The notes under the pieces: generated by a model | What the model saw: only the letters and a program-made list of their open reading frames with translations | Databases searched by the model: none | What the model was told of the DNA's origin: nothing | Position numbers and translations under genes: made by a program | Shown: positions 49,173 to 58,082 of the stretch, piece after piece | How positions within the stretch are numbered: position 1 is the stretch's first letter | Layout: the number at the start of each line of letters is the position of its first letter | Assembly: GCF_006385785.1 (NCBI RefSeq) | Contig: NZ_VFSH01000001.1 | Coordinates: 62,001-126,000 of the forward strand | Origin: Streptococcus shenyangsis | Lineage (GTDB): Bacteria; Bacillota; Bacilli; Lactobacillales; Streptococcaceae | Reading direction: 5' to 3' | DNA: 64,000 nucleotides

Positions 49173-50726
49173 TTATTTGATTTTATAGACTTTAAACTCT
49201 GAGTAATCGGTCTTTACTTGTTGGTAATTTTCTTTTAAGAGTGTCTCTACTTCAGACCAGACTGCCACCTTGTCATTCACAAGAATCATCTTTGGTTGTT
49301 TTTCTTTCAAGTCATTGATCAAGGTAGTTTTGTTTTCTTCTGTATTCGTGTAAAGAAGAGGCGATGGGAACATGGATCCAGCCAACCGCTGGCTTTCTTT
49401 ATAGATCTGAACATGAGAATCCCAGATATAGATTTGGTCCCCCTCACTCGTCTCTTGTTTGACTCTATCTACTACTTGATGTTGTTCTTCATGCGAAGCT
49501 GGATGCAAGACAAAACGAGCTACAAAAGGAACTGCAATTAGATAAACCACTACTAGAATCGGTAGGTAGATCTTTCCCTTCATAAATTTTTTCCATAAAG
49601 TTGGAACTTCCTCTCTTCTCCGACGACGTGCTATTCTTCCCGAGTGTTCCCCACGAATACTAGTTATCAAAAGAAGGAGTAAAAATGGAAGAATTAGAAT
49701 CAAACGCGAACCGTGAAGAGGTTCTTGAGAAAAAAGCAACAAGGCTAGTATAAATAAGAAAACAAAGCTAGCTGGTACTGAGATGACATATAATCTAGAT
49801 GCTTTAGACTGGAACAAACCGAGAAAAACAAGGAAGAGAGCTCCTAAACCAAAGGTCAACAAACCATAGAATACAACATTATCCATTAGTTTAGGATTCG
49901 CAAAGACCTGAAGGGAATCAATCGGATACAAAAGACTCCCTAGAGCTTCTCCAAAACCTCCTGAAATGATGACATAGTAGCCTAAAGGATAAAATAGGAG
50001 AGAAAAACCAAGTGCTGCCGCAAAAAATTGATAAATTCCATGTATAAAGCGTCCATGTCCAACATTAAAAACCAATAAACCTACAGTTATCGCTACAATA
50101 AATAGAAGACTAGTTAGGGGTTCTATGAAAAATGATAGAGCTAAGAAAAGCCCCAGACGTAGAAATCCCTTGTCATGGTTAGGATTTGATAGATAACGCG
50201 CTACTAAAGAAAAGCCTGCAAATAAGAATGGAAGAGCTACAATCGTAGCATAGCCTCCTCCAAAACCAAGACCAGATACCAAAAGATAAAATATGGTTAG
50301 GAGTTGCTTAGCTTGATCCCTTTGTCCTGTCAGATAGTCAGTTGCAGAAAAAAGGAAATAACCCCCTCCTAAGAGGGCTAGCCATTCTACCAAGGCAAAA
50401 AGAATGCCTCCTTGGGTAATGTAAAGTAGTAAATAATAAAGAATGCCTTGACTAGCATAATAGCTACTATAAAGCTGTCCTCCCTGATGCAATGCCCAGC
50501 CTATATACAGGTCCTGAGCCTGAGAGGGACTTACCATATCTAAAAGTAAAGGAAGTACCACAGAAAAAATCGTCGCAATCGTACTTCCAATGATAAGGCT
50601 GAAAAACGGGAAAGCTAGGCGCTCTTCTTTTTCCAGGTTCGATTCAAGGTTCCTATCCAGTCTATTTTCAATTTCATTACTCTGTATCGTTTCGGATACT
50701 TCTTCGATTCTGCCATATACAGCCAT
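49173..50726 (-). CDS. Polytopic membrane protein (competence-unit gene)
   Basis: A 517-residue protein with a short cytosolic N-terminus, about twelve hydrophobic segments (about 40-400) and a soluble C-terminal domain of about 110 residues. The layout resembles GT-C-type glycosyltransferase-like proteins, but no catalytic motif is recognised. I use the ATG at 50726, behind AGGAGA. It follows the 47-residue SigX-driven ORF by 36 bp and is probably read from the same competence promoter. Its own TATACT (about 50757) may give basal expression. Confidence 0.75.
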   Translation of the reverse strand: MAVYGRIEEVSETIQSNEIENRLDRNLESNLEKEERLAFPFFSLIIGSTIATIFSVVLPLLLDMVSPSQAQDLYIGWALHQGGQLYSSYYASQGILYYLLLYITQGGILFALVEWLALLGGGYFLFSATDYLTGQRDQAKQLLTIFYLLVSGLGFGGGYATIVALPFLFAGFSLVARYLSNPNHDKGFLRLGLFLALSFFIEPLTSLLFIVAITVGLLVFNVGHGRFIHGIYQFFAAALGFSLLFYPLGYYVIISGGFGEALGSLLYPIDSLQVFANPKLMDNVVFYGLLTFGLGALFLVFLGLFQSKASRLYVISVPASFVFLFILALLLFSQEPLHGSRLILILPFLLLLLITSIRGEHSGRIARRRRREEVPTLWKKFMKGKIYLPILVVVYLIAVPFVARFVLHPASHEEQHQVVDRVKQETSEGDQIYIWDSHVQIYKESQRLAGSMFPSPLLYTNTEENKTTLINDLKEKQPKMILVNDKVAVWSEVETLLKENYQQVKTDYSEFKVYKIK

Positions 50727-50762
50727 GTCGTTTCTCCTATTCAATTTATCTGTCTTAGTATA

Positions 50763-50906
50763 TCAAAAAGACCTAGAATTGTCAGCTTGCGATGGCTGTT
50801 TGAGTGATTTTTTACATAGTTTCACAAAGGTTTCAATTTCTCGAAATCGATGTAAATGTGTCTGTTTAAATATCATGATATAATCCAATTCTTTCTGAGT
50901 TAGCAT
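50763..50906 (-). CDS. Small late-competence protein
   Basis: A 47-residue ORF: MLTQKELDYIMIFKQTHLHR, with KLCKKSLKQP in the second half. It has a strong AGGAGGAAAG site, and 19 bp upstream lies a SigX (ComX) box TACGAATA. It may be the pneumococcal competence-induced Ccs4 or its neighbour; I am not sure which name applies. No membrane segment or known domain is seen. The protein is basic. Confidence 0.75.
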   Translation of the reverse strand: MLTQKELDYIMIFKQTHLHRFREIETFVKLCKKSLKQPSQADNSRSF

Positions 50907-50925
50907 CTTTCCTCCTACATCTTCT

Positions 50926-50933
50926 TATTCGTA
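50926..50933 (-). promoter_or_regulatory. SigX (ComX) competence box
   Basis: Minus strand TACGAATA, the exact core of the cin/com box read by the alternative sigma factor SigX in late competence. It sits 19 bp before the 47-residue ORF's ATG. Confidence 0.85.
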
Positions 50934-50941
50934 AAAGGCAA

Positions 50942-50974
50942 GAAAAATAGGACTGGTTTGTGTCCTAAGTCCTA
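50942..50974 (-). terminator. Terminator of cls
   Basis: TAGGACT (50948-50954) pairs with AGTCCTA (50968-50974). On the minus strand TTTTTC follows, so cls transcription is separated from the competence unit. Confidence 0.7.
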
Positions 50975-50980
50975 GATTTC

Positions 50981-52513
50981 TTATAAGATTGGGGCAAATA
51001 ACTGGGCAATTTCCTTAATCAATTTTTGATACCAGCTATTTTTTATAGTATGAGTAAAAATTTCTTGCGATACTGAAAAAATCTCCTCAAAATCTTTTTG
51101 AATCTCTGTGATTGATTTCGTTTTATATAACAAAACTGCATTTTCATAGTGGTGAAGTAAACTTCTGTAATCTAAGTTAATGGTTCCAACTGCAGCAAAG
51201 TCCTTATCCACTAAGATTTGTTTACTGTGGATGAAGCCTGGACTATACTCAAAAATTCTTACTCCTGCCGATAATAAATCCGAATAAGCTCCTCTTGTAA
51301 TGAGTTGGATTAATTTTTTATCTGGAATGAAAGGTGTTACAATGCGGATATCAACACCCCTCATAGCTGCATTTTTAATACTCTCTGTTAAGTCATAGTC
51401 AATAATCAAATAAGGCGTTGTAATATAGACTGAATCAGTGGCCTGATTAATCAAACTTTGATAGACTTTTTTCCCTACCTGGGTACGGAAGATGGGCTTG
51501 GGTCCACTACCGTAAGGAATGCAGAGCCCTTGGCCAGAACAAGGCTGATTTTCCAAGTGATACTGGTCAAAATCGCTGATTTCCCCACGATTGATGTACC
51601 AAGTCATCAAAAAGAGACGGGTTAGAGCCTTGACACCAGGGCCATCTAAGCGAATCCCACTATCCTTCCAATAACCAAAGCGTTCTACATGATTGATGTA
51701 CTCATCAGCTAAGTTAATCCCTCCTGTATAAGCTACCTGACCATCTATGACAAGGATTTTACGATGGTCCCGATTATTATAAGCTACTGTCAAACGAGGA
51801 ATCACCTTATTAAACTTATGGACCTCAATTCCTCGACTACGAAGCTGAATAGTATAATCCCCAGGTAAAGTCGCCATACAACCGATATCATCATAGAGCA
51901 TCTTGACCTCGACACCCTGAGCTGCCTTTTGCTCTAGTATATCTAGTATACTATTCCACATCAGACCTTCTTCAACAATATAATACTCTAAAAAGATAAA
52001 CTTTTCAGCTTTCTTGAGATCTTCCAGCATATGTTGCCACATGCTTTCACCTGAAGAAAAGAATTGTGAGTCGGTTCGATCATACACATCAGCATTGCTA
52101 TCCATACTCAACAAAGATTTGATAACTCCGTAAGCTGCCTTATCATCTTCCTTCAATTTCTGGCGGAGTGCTTTACTGTTATCCTCCCGAAAATGCATGG
52201 AACCAAGTCTGTCCAACTGCTTGATTTCTTTTTTGGACAATCGCCTTTCACCAAACATCAGATAGAGCAGGGGGCCAATGACAGGAACAAAAGTCACCAC
52301 TAGCCACATTACTTTGCTTTCAGGCGCCATGGAGCGATTAACAATTGCGACAATAGTTGCCATACTCATAAAGATCAAGACAATAATCCATAAAATAGGG
52401 GCCATGCGCCCTAAATAAAGAAAGAGACCAAAAACAAGAGAAAGTTCAAGTAGCATAATCGAAAGACTAAAGCCATACTTGGACATCAACAATTGGAATT
52501 TCCTATATTTCAT
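50981..52513 (-). CDS. cls: Cardiolipin synthase
   Basis: A 510-residue phospholipase-D-type enzyme joining two phosphatidylglycerols. Two N-terminal membrane helices (about 10-65) are followed by two HKD motifs: HRKILVIDG (about 244) and HSKQILVDKD (about 423). All catalytic His/Lys/Asp are present. It is a monocistronic gene. Confidence 0.94.
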   Translation of the reverse strand: MKYRKFQLLMSKYGFSLSIMLLELSLVFGLFLYLGRMAPILWIIVLIFMSMATIVAIVNRSMAPESKVMWLVVTFVPVIGPLLYLMFGERRLSKKEIKQLDRLGSMHFREDNSKALRQKLKEDDKAAYGVIKSLLSMDSNADVYDRTDSQFFSSGESMWQHMLEDLKKAEKFIFLEYYIVEEGLMWNSILDILEQKAAQGVEVKMLYDDIGCMATLPGDYTIQLRSRGIEVHKFNKVIPRLTVAYNNRDHRKILVIDGQVAYTGGINLADEYINHVERFGYWKDSGIRLDGPGVKALTRLFLMTWYINRGEISDFDQYHLENQPCSGQGLCIPYGSGPKPIFRTQVGKKVYQSLINQATDSVYITTPYLIIDYDLTESIKNAAMRGVDIRIVTPFIPDKKLIQLITRGAYSDLLSAGVRIFEYSPGFIHSKQILVDKDFAAVGTINLDYRSLLHHYENAVLLYKTKSITEIQKDFEEIFSVSQEIFTHTIKNSWYQKLIKEIAQLFAPIL

Positions 52514-52614
52514 ATCCCCTCCTTGATATTTTGAATGCTAAAAACAGGTAATTGATACTAGTATAACTCAGGTATTCGACAGAAGGCAAGTATTTATGAT
52601 CATTTTTCTGACTA

Positions 52615-52644
52615 AAAGCAAAAGAGACCGAAAAATCCGGTCTC
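52615..52644 (-). terminator. Terminator of the lipoprotein gene
   Basis: GAGACCG (52624-52630) pairs with CGGTCTC (52638-52644). On the minus strand TTTTGCTTTT follows. Confidence 0.75.
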
Positions 52645-52652
52645 CTCCTAGT

Positions 52653-53117
52653 CTATTTTGATAAAACGATTTGATCCGATGGGTCTCTATCCATATCATC
52701 TACAACGATTTGATTACCGTTTACAGTGTAAATTTTAGCATCATCGCCAATAATCATGCGTTGATTTGTTGCATCAAATGTAACCTGTTTGACTTTCTGA
52801 TCCCCGTCAGATTCGAGCTCAGTCCATGTACCAGTAGTTCCAGTTACCACTAAAGTGATACGGTCTCCGTCATCCTGACCAGTATAAGTTCCATCAATAT
52901 TAGTTGGTTGGGCTGTAACTGTATTTTGTGAAGAACTTGTTGCTGCCTGGTTGCTATTTTGTGTTGAAGATGAAGCAGCAGGTTGCGATTGCTGAGTTTG
53001 TTGTGTTTGCTGTTGAGCTGCTGGTTGTTGAACCTGTTGAGCTCTCTGTGAACAAGCTACTAAGAGACTAAGACTTGCTAGAGAAGCAAGAGAAAGTGTG
53101 AATGTTTTTAATTTCAT
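52653..53117 (-). CDS. Lipoprotein with Gln/Ser-rich linker
   Basis: A 154-residue lipoprotein. The start is the ATG at 53117 (MKLKTFTLSLASLASLSLLVAC), behind AAAGGAA, with lipobox Cys22. A low-complexity Gln/Ala/Ser/Thr tether (about 25-70) leads to a small beta-rich C-terminal domain (IDGTYTGQDDGDRITLVVTG...). Function is unknown. Its promoter -35 overlaps the folC stop codon. Confidence 0.8.
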   Translation of the reverse strand: MKLKTFTLSLASLASLSLLVACSQRAQQVQQPAAQQQTQQTQQSQPAASSSTQNSNQAATSSSQNTVTAQPTNIDGTYTGQDDGDRITLVVTGTTGTWTELESDGDQKVKQVTFDATNQRMIIGDDAKIYTVNGNQIVVDDMDRDPSDQIVLSK

Positions 53118-53176
53118 GATGAACTTCCTTTCTTCTACCAATTTAGAGCAATTTTCTTCTAACTGGCAGTTCCCCT

Positions 53177-53205
53177 AGTATAACAAGTTCAAAAAAGGAG
53201 GTCAA
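53177..53205 (-). promoter_or_regulatory. Promoter of the lipoprotein gene
   Basis: Minus strand TTGACC (53200-53205), a 17-nt spacer, TATACT (53177-53182). The -35 covers the stop codon of folC. Confidence 0.7.
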
Positions 53206-54452
53206 TTTATCTGCTCATGCTCCTGTAGGTGACTCCGTACTTCTGAGATAAAATAGAGAGACCCTGTAATGAACAACAAGTCCTTGGTATCGGCTCTTTC
53301 TTCAAAACTGCTAATAAATTCTCTGTAAGAAGGAATTACATGGTAGCCGGTCACATCTGTCTCGTCCAAGGACCCTTGATAGTCAAAACCAGTCACCTTG
53401 AGTTCCACCTGAGGTAAATTTTCAGTCAGATAAGCCAACATCCCTTGATAATCCTTACGTTTCAAGGCTCCAAATAGGATTTGAGGACGATAGCCTTCCT
53501 GCTCTTTTTCTTTGATAAACTCAACCAAGCGAGTCAAGGCAGGGAGGTTATGAGCACCATCCAAGTAAATCTGTGGGCGAATACGCTCCAAACGCCCAGC
53601 CCAATGAGTCTGTTTCAAGGCCTCTCTTACAGCCTGCTCATCAACAACTTCCTTTCCCTCTCTCATAAAGAGAAGAAATGCTTGCAATGCCAAGGCTGCA
53701 TTCTCCTGCTGATAGGCTCCTTCTAAACCTATTTTCAATTGTGAAAGAGTACCCAAAGAACTTGAAAAATCACCCTTTAGCATTGAAAAATTTTGACCTG
53801 CCTGATAAAGGTCAACAGCTAAAGATTCAGCTTTTTTCTGACAAACAAGCCTAGCTTCTGAAGACAACTTAGCAATCACTGCCTTTTTACCAGCCTTGAA
53901 AATACCAGCTTTCTGCTCTGCGATTGCTTTTAGACTATCGCCCAAAGTCTCCTGATGGTCAAGTCCGATGGAGGTGATGACAGCAAGCTCTCCAGTTACC
54001 ACATTGGTCGTGTCAAGTAAGCCGCCAATTCCCACTTCTAATAAAACCAAATCCACCTCTTGCTCCCTAAAATAAAGAAAAGCAATCAAGGTCAGCAATT
54101 CAAAAAAAGACAACTGGTCATGGGTTTGCAGAAGCGTCTTTTCCATCTCCTTGACCTGCTCAGCTAAACGGATAAAGTCTGCATCAGCTATTGATTCCCC
54201 ATTAATGCAGATTCGGTCATTGATGGAGACAATATGAGGGGAGGTAAAAGTCGCAACTTTTTTGCCATGTCCCATGAATAACTCTCTCATAAAAGCAATG
54301 GTAGAGCCTTTCCCATTAGTCCCTGTTACATGGATAATAGGATAAGACTTCTCGGGATTTCCTAACAAATCCACCGCTTGCTGCATTCGGCCTAAACCTG
54401 ATCGAAAATTCAAACCAATCCGACTATGGAGCCATTCTTCTACTTCAAACAT
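53202..54452 (-). CDS. folC: Folylpolyglutamate / dihydrofolate synthase
   Basis: A 416-residue Mur-ligase-family enzyme adding glutamate to folates. It has an ATP loop TGTNGKGST (about 43-51) and an SPHIVSINDRICING segment. I use the ATG at 54452, six bases after AAGGAG; another ATG two codons earlier overlaps the ribosome site. In the pneumococcus this gene stands apart from the main folate operon. Confidence 0.9.
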   Translation of the reverse strand: MFEVEEWLHSRIGLNFRSGLGRMQQAVDLLGNPEKSYPIIHVTGTNGKGSTIAFMRELFMGHGKKVATFTSPHIVSINDRICINGESIADADFIRLAEQVKEMEKTLLQTHDQLSFFELLTLIAFLYFREQEVDLVLLEVGIGGLLDTTNVVTGELAVITSIGLDHQETLGDSLKAIAEQKAGIFKAGKKAVIAKLSSEARLVCQKKAESLAVDLYQAGQNFSMLKGDFSSSLGTLSQLKIGLEGAYQQENAALALQAFLLFMREGKEVVDEQAVREALKQTHWAGRLERIRPQIYLDGAHNLPALTRLVEFIKEKEQEGYRPQILFGALKRKDYQGMLAYLTENLPQVELKVTGFDYQGSLDETDVTGYHVIPSYREFISSFEERADTKDLLFITGSLYFISEVRSHLQEHEQIN

Positions 54453-54510
54453 ACACATCTCCTTGACAAAAGTCCAATTAATTACCTAGTAAAATTCCGT
54501 AGATAACAAA

Positions 54511-54541
54511 AAATGAGGTCAGGATTTTCGTCCCAACCTCT
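54511..54541 (-). terminator. Terminator before folC
   Basis: Minus strand GAGGTTGGGA / TCCTGACCTC hairpin followed by ATTTTTTG. It ends the IreB-RuvX-DUF1292 transcript after the hairpin array. Confidence 0.7.
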
Positions 54542-54582
54542 TACCTGGTTAGCTAATAACTAGCTACTATAAATTTTAACAT

Positions 54583-54759
54583 GGGGTAAAAACATCCACA
54601 GGACATTCCAACTCTTCTAATTTCTAGGAGTTGGGCTAATACAGTCTCCCAGACTGCCTGCTCTTTCTTTTTTCTAAAAGCAGGGCTAAAAACGTCCCCC
54701 GGACTTACCAGCTCTCTTTTGTTTCAAGGAGCTGGGGTAAAAATATCCCCCGGATATTT
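54583..54759 (-). repeat. Tandem array of alternating hairpins
   Basis: About three and a half units of ~50 bp. Each has a small hairpin with a CCC/GGG loop (AAATATCC/GGATATTT at 54741-54759; GTCC/GGAC at about 54694-54704; CAGTCT/AGACTG at about 54642-54656) followed by TTTTTA or a variant. A larger hairpin follows (CAGCTC/GAGCTG, CTGCTT/AGAGCAG, CAACTC/GAGTTG). Arms differ between units but stay paired. It lies right after the DUF1292 stop codon. Confidence 0.75.
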
Positions 54760-55065
54760 TTACTCCTCCATAAAACTATTGAAGACTTCTTCAATCATGT
54801 TCCATTCGTCTTCTGAGTCTTCTGGGATTGGTTGCAATTCGCCTTCTGTTCCATCTTCGTTTTCGATGAATGAGTAAGCTTGGATTTCAACTTGTCCGTC
54901 TTCGTCTTCTTCTGCGTTAACTGGTACTAGAAGAACATAGTTTTTACCAAATTCTTCTTTTCCGTCAATGGTCAAAAGGATTTCAAACAAGGTTTCGTTT
55001 CCTTGCTCATCTACTAGTGTGATTAGTTCACGTTCTTCGTGTTCGTGGTTATGATCGTGTGACAT
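54760..55065 (-). CDS. DUF1292 family protein (UPF0473)
   Basis: A 101-residue, very acidic protein with a His-rich N-terminus ([14 protein letters not shown]). It is the third gene of the conserved Firmicutes ireB-ruvX-DUF1292 operon. Function is unknown. Confidence 0.92.
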   Translation of the reverse strand: MSHDHNHEHEERELITLVDEQGNETLFEILLTIDGKEEFGKNYVLLVPVNAEEDEDGQVEIQAYSFIENEDGTEGELQPIPEDSEDEWNMIEEVFNSFMEE

Positions 55066-55079
55066 AGCCTCTCCTTATA

Positions 55080-55499
55080 TTAAAATTTTCTATCTAAATA
55101 ATTTTGTAAAATCAGCTGAGCTGCTAACTTATCAATGACTTTCTTGCGCTTATTTCGACTGATATCTGCTTGTTCAATCAACATGCGCTCTGCAGCAACT
55201 GTTGTCAAGCGTTCATCTTGATAGTCTACTGGTAAACCAAAAAGCTCTTCTAGCTTTGCTCCGTATGCTTGACTAGCTTCCACGCGCGGTCCGCTTGTAT
55301 TATTCATGTTTTTAGGTAAGCCCACTACAAATCGTTCCACCTTGTAAGCATCAACCAACTCCTTAACGCGGTCAAAACCAAATTGGCCTTGCTCCTCATT
55401 GATTTGGATGATTTCAAGTCCTTGGGCTGTAAAACCGAGTGGATCGCTAATAGCCACCCCTACCGTTTTTGAACCGACGTCCAATCCCATAATTCTCAT
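55080..55499 (-). CDS. ruvX: Holliday junction resolvase-like protein RuvX (YqgF)
   Basis: A 139-residue RNase H-fold nuclease, implicated in pre-16S rRNA 5' end maturation. Conserved are [17 protein letters not shown] (first catalytic Asp), GLPKNMNN, and [13 protein letters not shown]. It lies 3 bp from ireB. Confidence 0.95.
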   Translation of the reverse strand: MRIMGLDVGSKTVGVAISDPLGFTAQGLEIIQINEEQGQFGFDRVKELVDAYKVERFVVGLPKNMNNTSGPRVEASQAYGAKLEELFGLPVDYQDERLTTVAAERMLIEQADISRNKRKKVIDKLAAQLILQNYLDRKF

Positions 55500-55502
55500 A
55501 GG

Positions 55503-55769
55503 TTATAGATCGACTCCTTGTCCTTTAAGGTAGTAGCGGACCAATTCCTCAACGATTTCATCACGCTCATATTTACGGATTTGATTTCGTGCATTATTAT
55601 AACGAGGAACGTAGGCAGGGTCTCCACTCAATACGTAACCAACGATTTGGTTAATTGGGTTGTAGCCCTTATCGTTCAACGAAGCATAGACATCAGTCAA
55701 AGTTTCGCTAATTTCTTTTTTATTGGAATCGTCCAATTTAAAACGTACTGTCTCTTCAGTAAATCCCAT
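55503..55769 (-). CDS. ireB: IreB family regulatory phosphoprotein
   Basis: An 88-residue DUF965 protein. In Enterococcus IreB is phosphorylated by the PASTA kinase IreK on N-terminal threonines. The N-terminus here, [10 protein letters not shown], keeps Thr4 and Thr7, so it is a probable StkP substrate. First gene of its operon. Confidence 0.93.
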
Positions 55770-55855
55770 TCTAACACCCTCTTTCCTTAGAATAGTACCA
55801 TTATAGCATAATTCCTTACCTTCTACAATTCAGGCAGTCTATTTATTTGGATTTT

Positions 55856-56425
55856 CTACTGTTCTGTCGCGCCATTTGCCAATCTGTCTGAAATATATTT
55901 GCTTGGTTCATTCTTCAAGAGATTTTCCAAACCAATATTCTTCAGATACTCAGTCTGAGAAGCCTTCTTGACATCCAGAACTTGAAAATCATAACTGGTC
56001 GTTGTTTGAAGTTCTGTTGCACTTAATAATTTGGTTTCAAGCTTAAAGCCTGCCAATTTACGAGCTTCTATGATGGATTCATCTTTCTCTTCCGCCTCGA
56101 GAAGAGCTTTTTGAGTTTCTTCCACTCCATGTTGGTCAATATAAGTCTTCAATTCATCAGAGACTGGACGCTTTTGTTGAATCGTTAAGCTCAAAAAAGT
56201 CTTATCCTTGTATGTAATGGTTTGTGTTTGCTGGCTACCATCACCTGACTTGGGCAAGACCAAAGTCTTGGTTACAACTGTATTCTTCTCGGCATTTTCA
56301 ATAACTGGCAATGCTGACTGAAGCGTATCCTTTTCTGTTTTTGTAGCTGTTGCAGTTTCTTTTTTCTGCCCACAACCAGCCAGGACAAAAAGGAAAGCTA
56401 GACTAACAAGAACAATTTTTTTCAT
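55856..56425 (-). CDS. Lipoprotein, possible YehR/DUF1307-like
   Basis: A 189-residue lipoprotein, lipobox LAGC (Cys18), followed by a Lys/Thr-rich linker and a conserved C-terminal domain. Length and pattern resemble DUF1307-type streptococcal lipoproteins, but the match is from memory. Function is unknown. Confidence 0.7.
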   Translation of the reverse strand: MKKIVLVSLAFLFVLAGCGQKKETATATKTEKDTLQSALPVIENAEKNTVVTKTLVLPKSGDGSQQTQTITYKDKTFLSLTIQQKRPVSDELKTYIDQHGVEETQKALLEAEEKDESIIEARKLAGFKLETKLLSATELQTTTSYDFQVLDVKKASQTEYLKNIGLENLLKNEPSKYISDRLANGATEQ

Positions 56426-56490
56426 TTCTCTCTTCTTTCTTTTTCAGATTAAAACAGAACAAGACTGAGAATTGCTCCCAGCCTTGATGT

Positions 56491-56889
56491 TTATAGAGCT
56501 GCACGCAAACGTGCTTCTGCATTTTCTACATTACGGACAGAGCGTGGTAGGAAGGCACGAATATCGTCTTCCTTATAGCCAACTTGTAGGCGTTTTTCAT
56601 CCACAAGGATTGGGCTCTTTAAAATTCTCGGCGTTTCCATAATCAGATTGAGGACTTCGTTGACACTCAAATCTTCAATATCCACTCCAAGGGCTTTGGC
56701 ATAGCGATTTTTAGATGAAACGATGCTGGCTATTCCATTATCTGTTTTGGTTAGAATATCCAGTAATTCTTCTCTCGTAATTCCTTCTTTACCAAGGTTT
56801 TGTTCTTTATAACTTAACTGGTGGGCATTGAGCCAGGTTTTTGCTTTTTTACAGCTAGTACAACTTGAGACTGTATAAATTTTAATCAT
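56491..56889 (-). CDS. spx: Spx/ArsC-family regulator
   Basis: A 132-residue Spx protein that binds the RNA polymerase alpha C-terminal domain and reprograms transcription under thiol stress. The redox CxxC is Cys10-Cys13 (SSCTSCKKA), and an RPI-type loop occurs as LKSPILVDEKRLQVGY. Streptococci carry two Spx paralogues; I cannot say which this is. Confidence 0.92.
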   Translation of the reverse strand: MIKIYTVSSCTSCKKAKTWLNAHQLSYKEQNLGKEGITREELLDILTKTDNGIASIVSSKNRYAKALGVDIEDLSVNEVLNLIMETPRILKSPILVDEKRLQVGYKEDDIRAFLPRSVRNVENAEARLRAAL

Positions 56890-56930
56890 GTACCTACCCC
56901 TTTCGCTACATGTTACTATCAGTTTAGTCT

Positions 56931-56941
56931 ATTATACCATA
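56931..56941 (-). promoter_or_regulatory. spx promoter
   Basis: Minus strand TATGGTATAAT with the hexamer at 56931-56936, an extended -10 about 42 bp before the spx ATG. Confidence 0.6.
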
Positions 56942-57020
56942 AAAAACATCCGACTTGCGACCTATTTTTAAATTTTTTTGACTTTTTTCGTCATTTTCGT
57001 ACTTTTTTCTTGACAAATAA

Positions 57021-58082
57021 CTAAATGACTATCAACTCTTTTGGAGCAAGGGTCAATAATTCACAACCTGTCTCTGTAATCAAGATATCATCCTCGATAC
57101 GAACGCCATATTTGCCTTCGATATAGATACCTGGTTCATCGGTCAAGGCCATACCTGCCTTAATAGTTTCTGTAGAAGTCTGGCTAAAATAGGGTTCCTC
57201 ATGTATATCCAGTCCAATACCGTGTCCGATACCGTGGGTAAAGTAGTCTCCATAACCTGCCTCAATGATAATATCACGAGGGATTTTGTCAAAGTCACGG
57301 AAGCCTAAGCCTGCCTTGGCCTGATCAATCAAGGCTTGGTTAGCTTTGAGAACCGTATTGTAAATCTCTGCCTGCTCGTCGCTGACATGCCCCAGATAGA
57401 TAGTTCGTGTCATATCGCTGACATAGTGGTCATAGAGGCAGCCGAAATCCATGGTAATAGCTTCTCCCAGCTCCACTGGTTTATGCATGGGATGAGCATG
57501 AGGTTTGGAAGAGTTGATGCCACTTGCTAAAATAGTATCAAATGATAGGCCTGAAGCTCCCAACTCACGCATACGGAAGTCAAGGAAGTTGGCAATCTCA
57601 ATTTCAGTCTTTCCTGGCTTAATGAAGTCAAGCGCATCGCGGAAAGCTTGGTCTGAGATAGAACAAGCCTTGCGAATAGCTGCAATCTCCGCTTCATCCT
57701 TAATCATTCGGAGACCTTCGACAAACTGAGTTTGTGGAAGCAAGTCAATTCCTTCAAAGGCTGCCTGCATACGGTGATAATAAGAGACTGAAATCTCATC
57801 CTCAAAACCGATTTGAGACAAGCCCATGTCCTTAACAATGCCTGCAATGACAGCCAATTCATCACGGTCAGCCACAATCTCAAAGCCACTGGTTTCTTGC
57901 TTAGCTGCAATGATATAGCGAGAGTCTGTCACCAAGACCTGACGATCACGGCTGATAAAGACTGTTCCGTTTGAGCCCCAAAAACCAGTCAGGTAATAGA
58001 CGTTTTTAAGGTTATTGATGACGATACCATCTAGTTCTTTTTCTTGCATTTTAGCTATAAATGCTTGTACACGTTTATTCAT
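57021..58082 (-). CDS. pepP: Xaa-Pro aminopeptidase (M24)
   Basis: A 353-residue metallopeptidase removing N-terminal residues before proline. The pita-bread domain (about 130-353) has metal ligands in [41 protein letters not shown] and GVRIEDD. Its start overlaps the uvrA stop codon by 8 bp, so the two are coupled. Confidence 0.93.
   Translation of the reverse strand: MNKRVQAFIAKMQEKELDGIVINNLKNVYYLTGFWGSNGTVFISRDRQVLVTDSRYIIAAKQETSGFEIVADRDELAVIAGIVKDMGLSQIGFEDEISVSYYHRMQAAFEGIDLLPQTQFVEGLRMIKDEAEIAAIRKACSISDQAFRDALDFIKPGKTEIEIANFLDFRMRELGASGLSFDTILASGINSSKPHAHPMHKPVELGEAITMDFGCLYDHYVSDMTRTIYLGHVSDEQAEIYNTVLKANQALIDQAKAGLGFRDFDKIPRDIIIEAGYGDYFTHGIGHGIGLDIHEEPYFSQTSTETIKAGMALTDEPGIYIEGKYGVRIEDDILITETGCELLTLAPKELIVI

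Noticed and set aside
54583-54759. Possible CRISPR array
   Set aside because: Units lack a constant repeat with unique spacers. The variation is paired within hairpins, and there are no cas genes.
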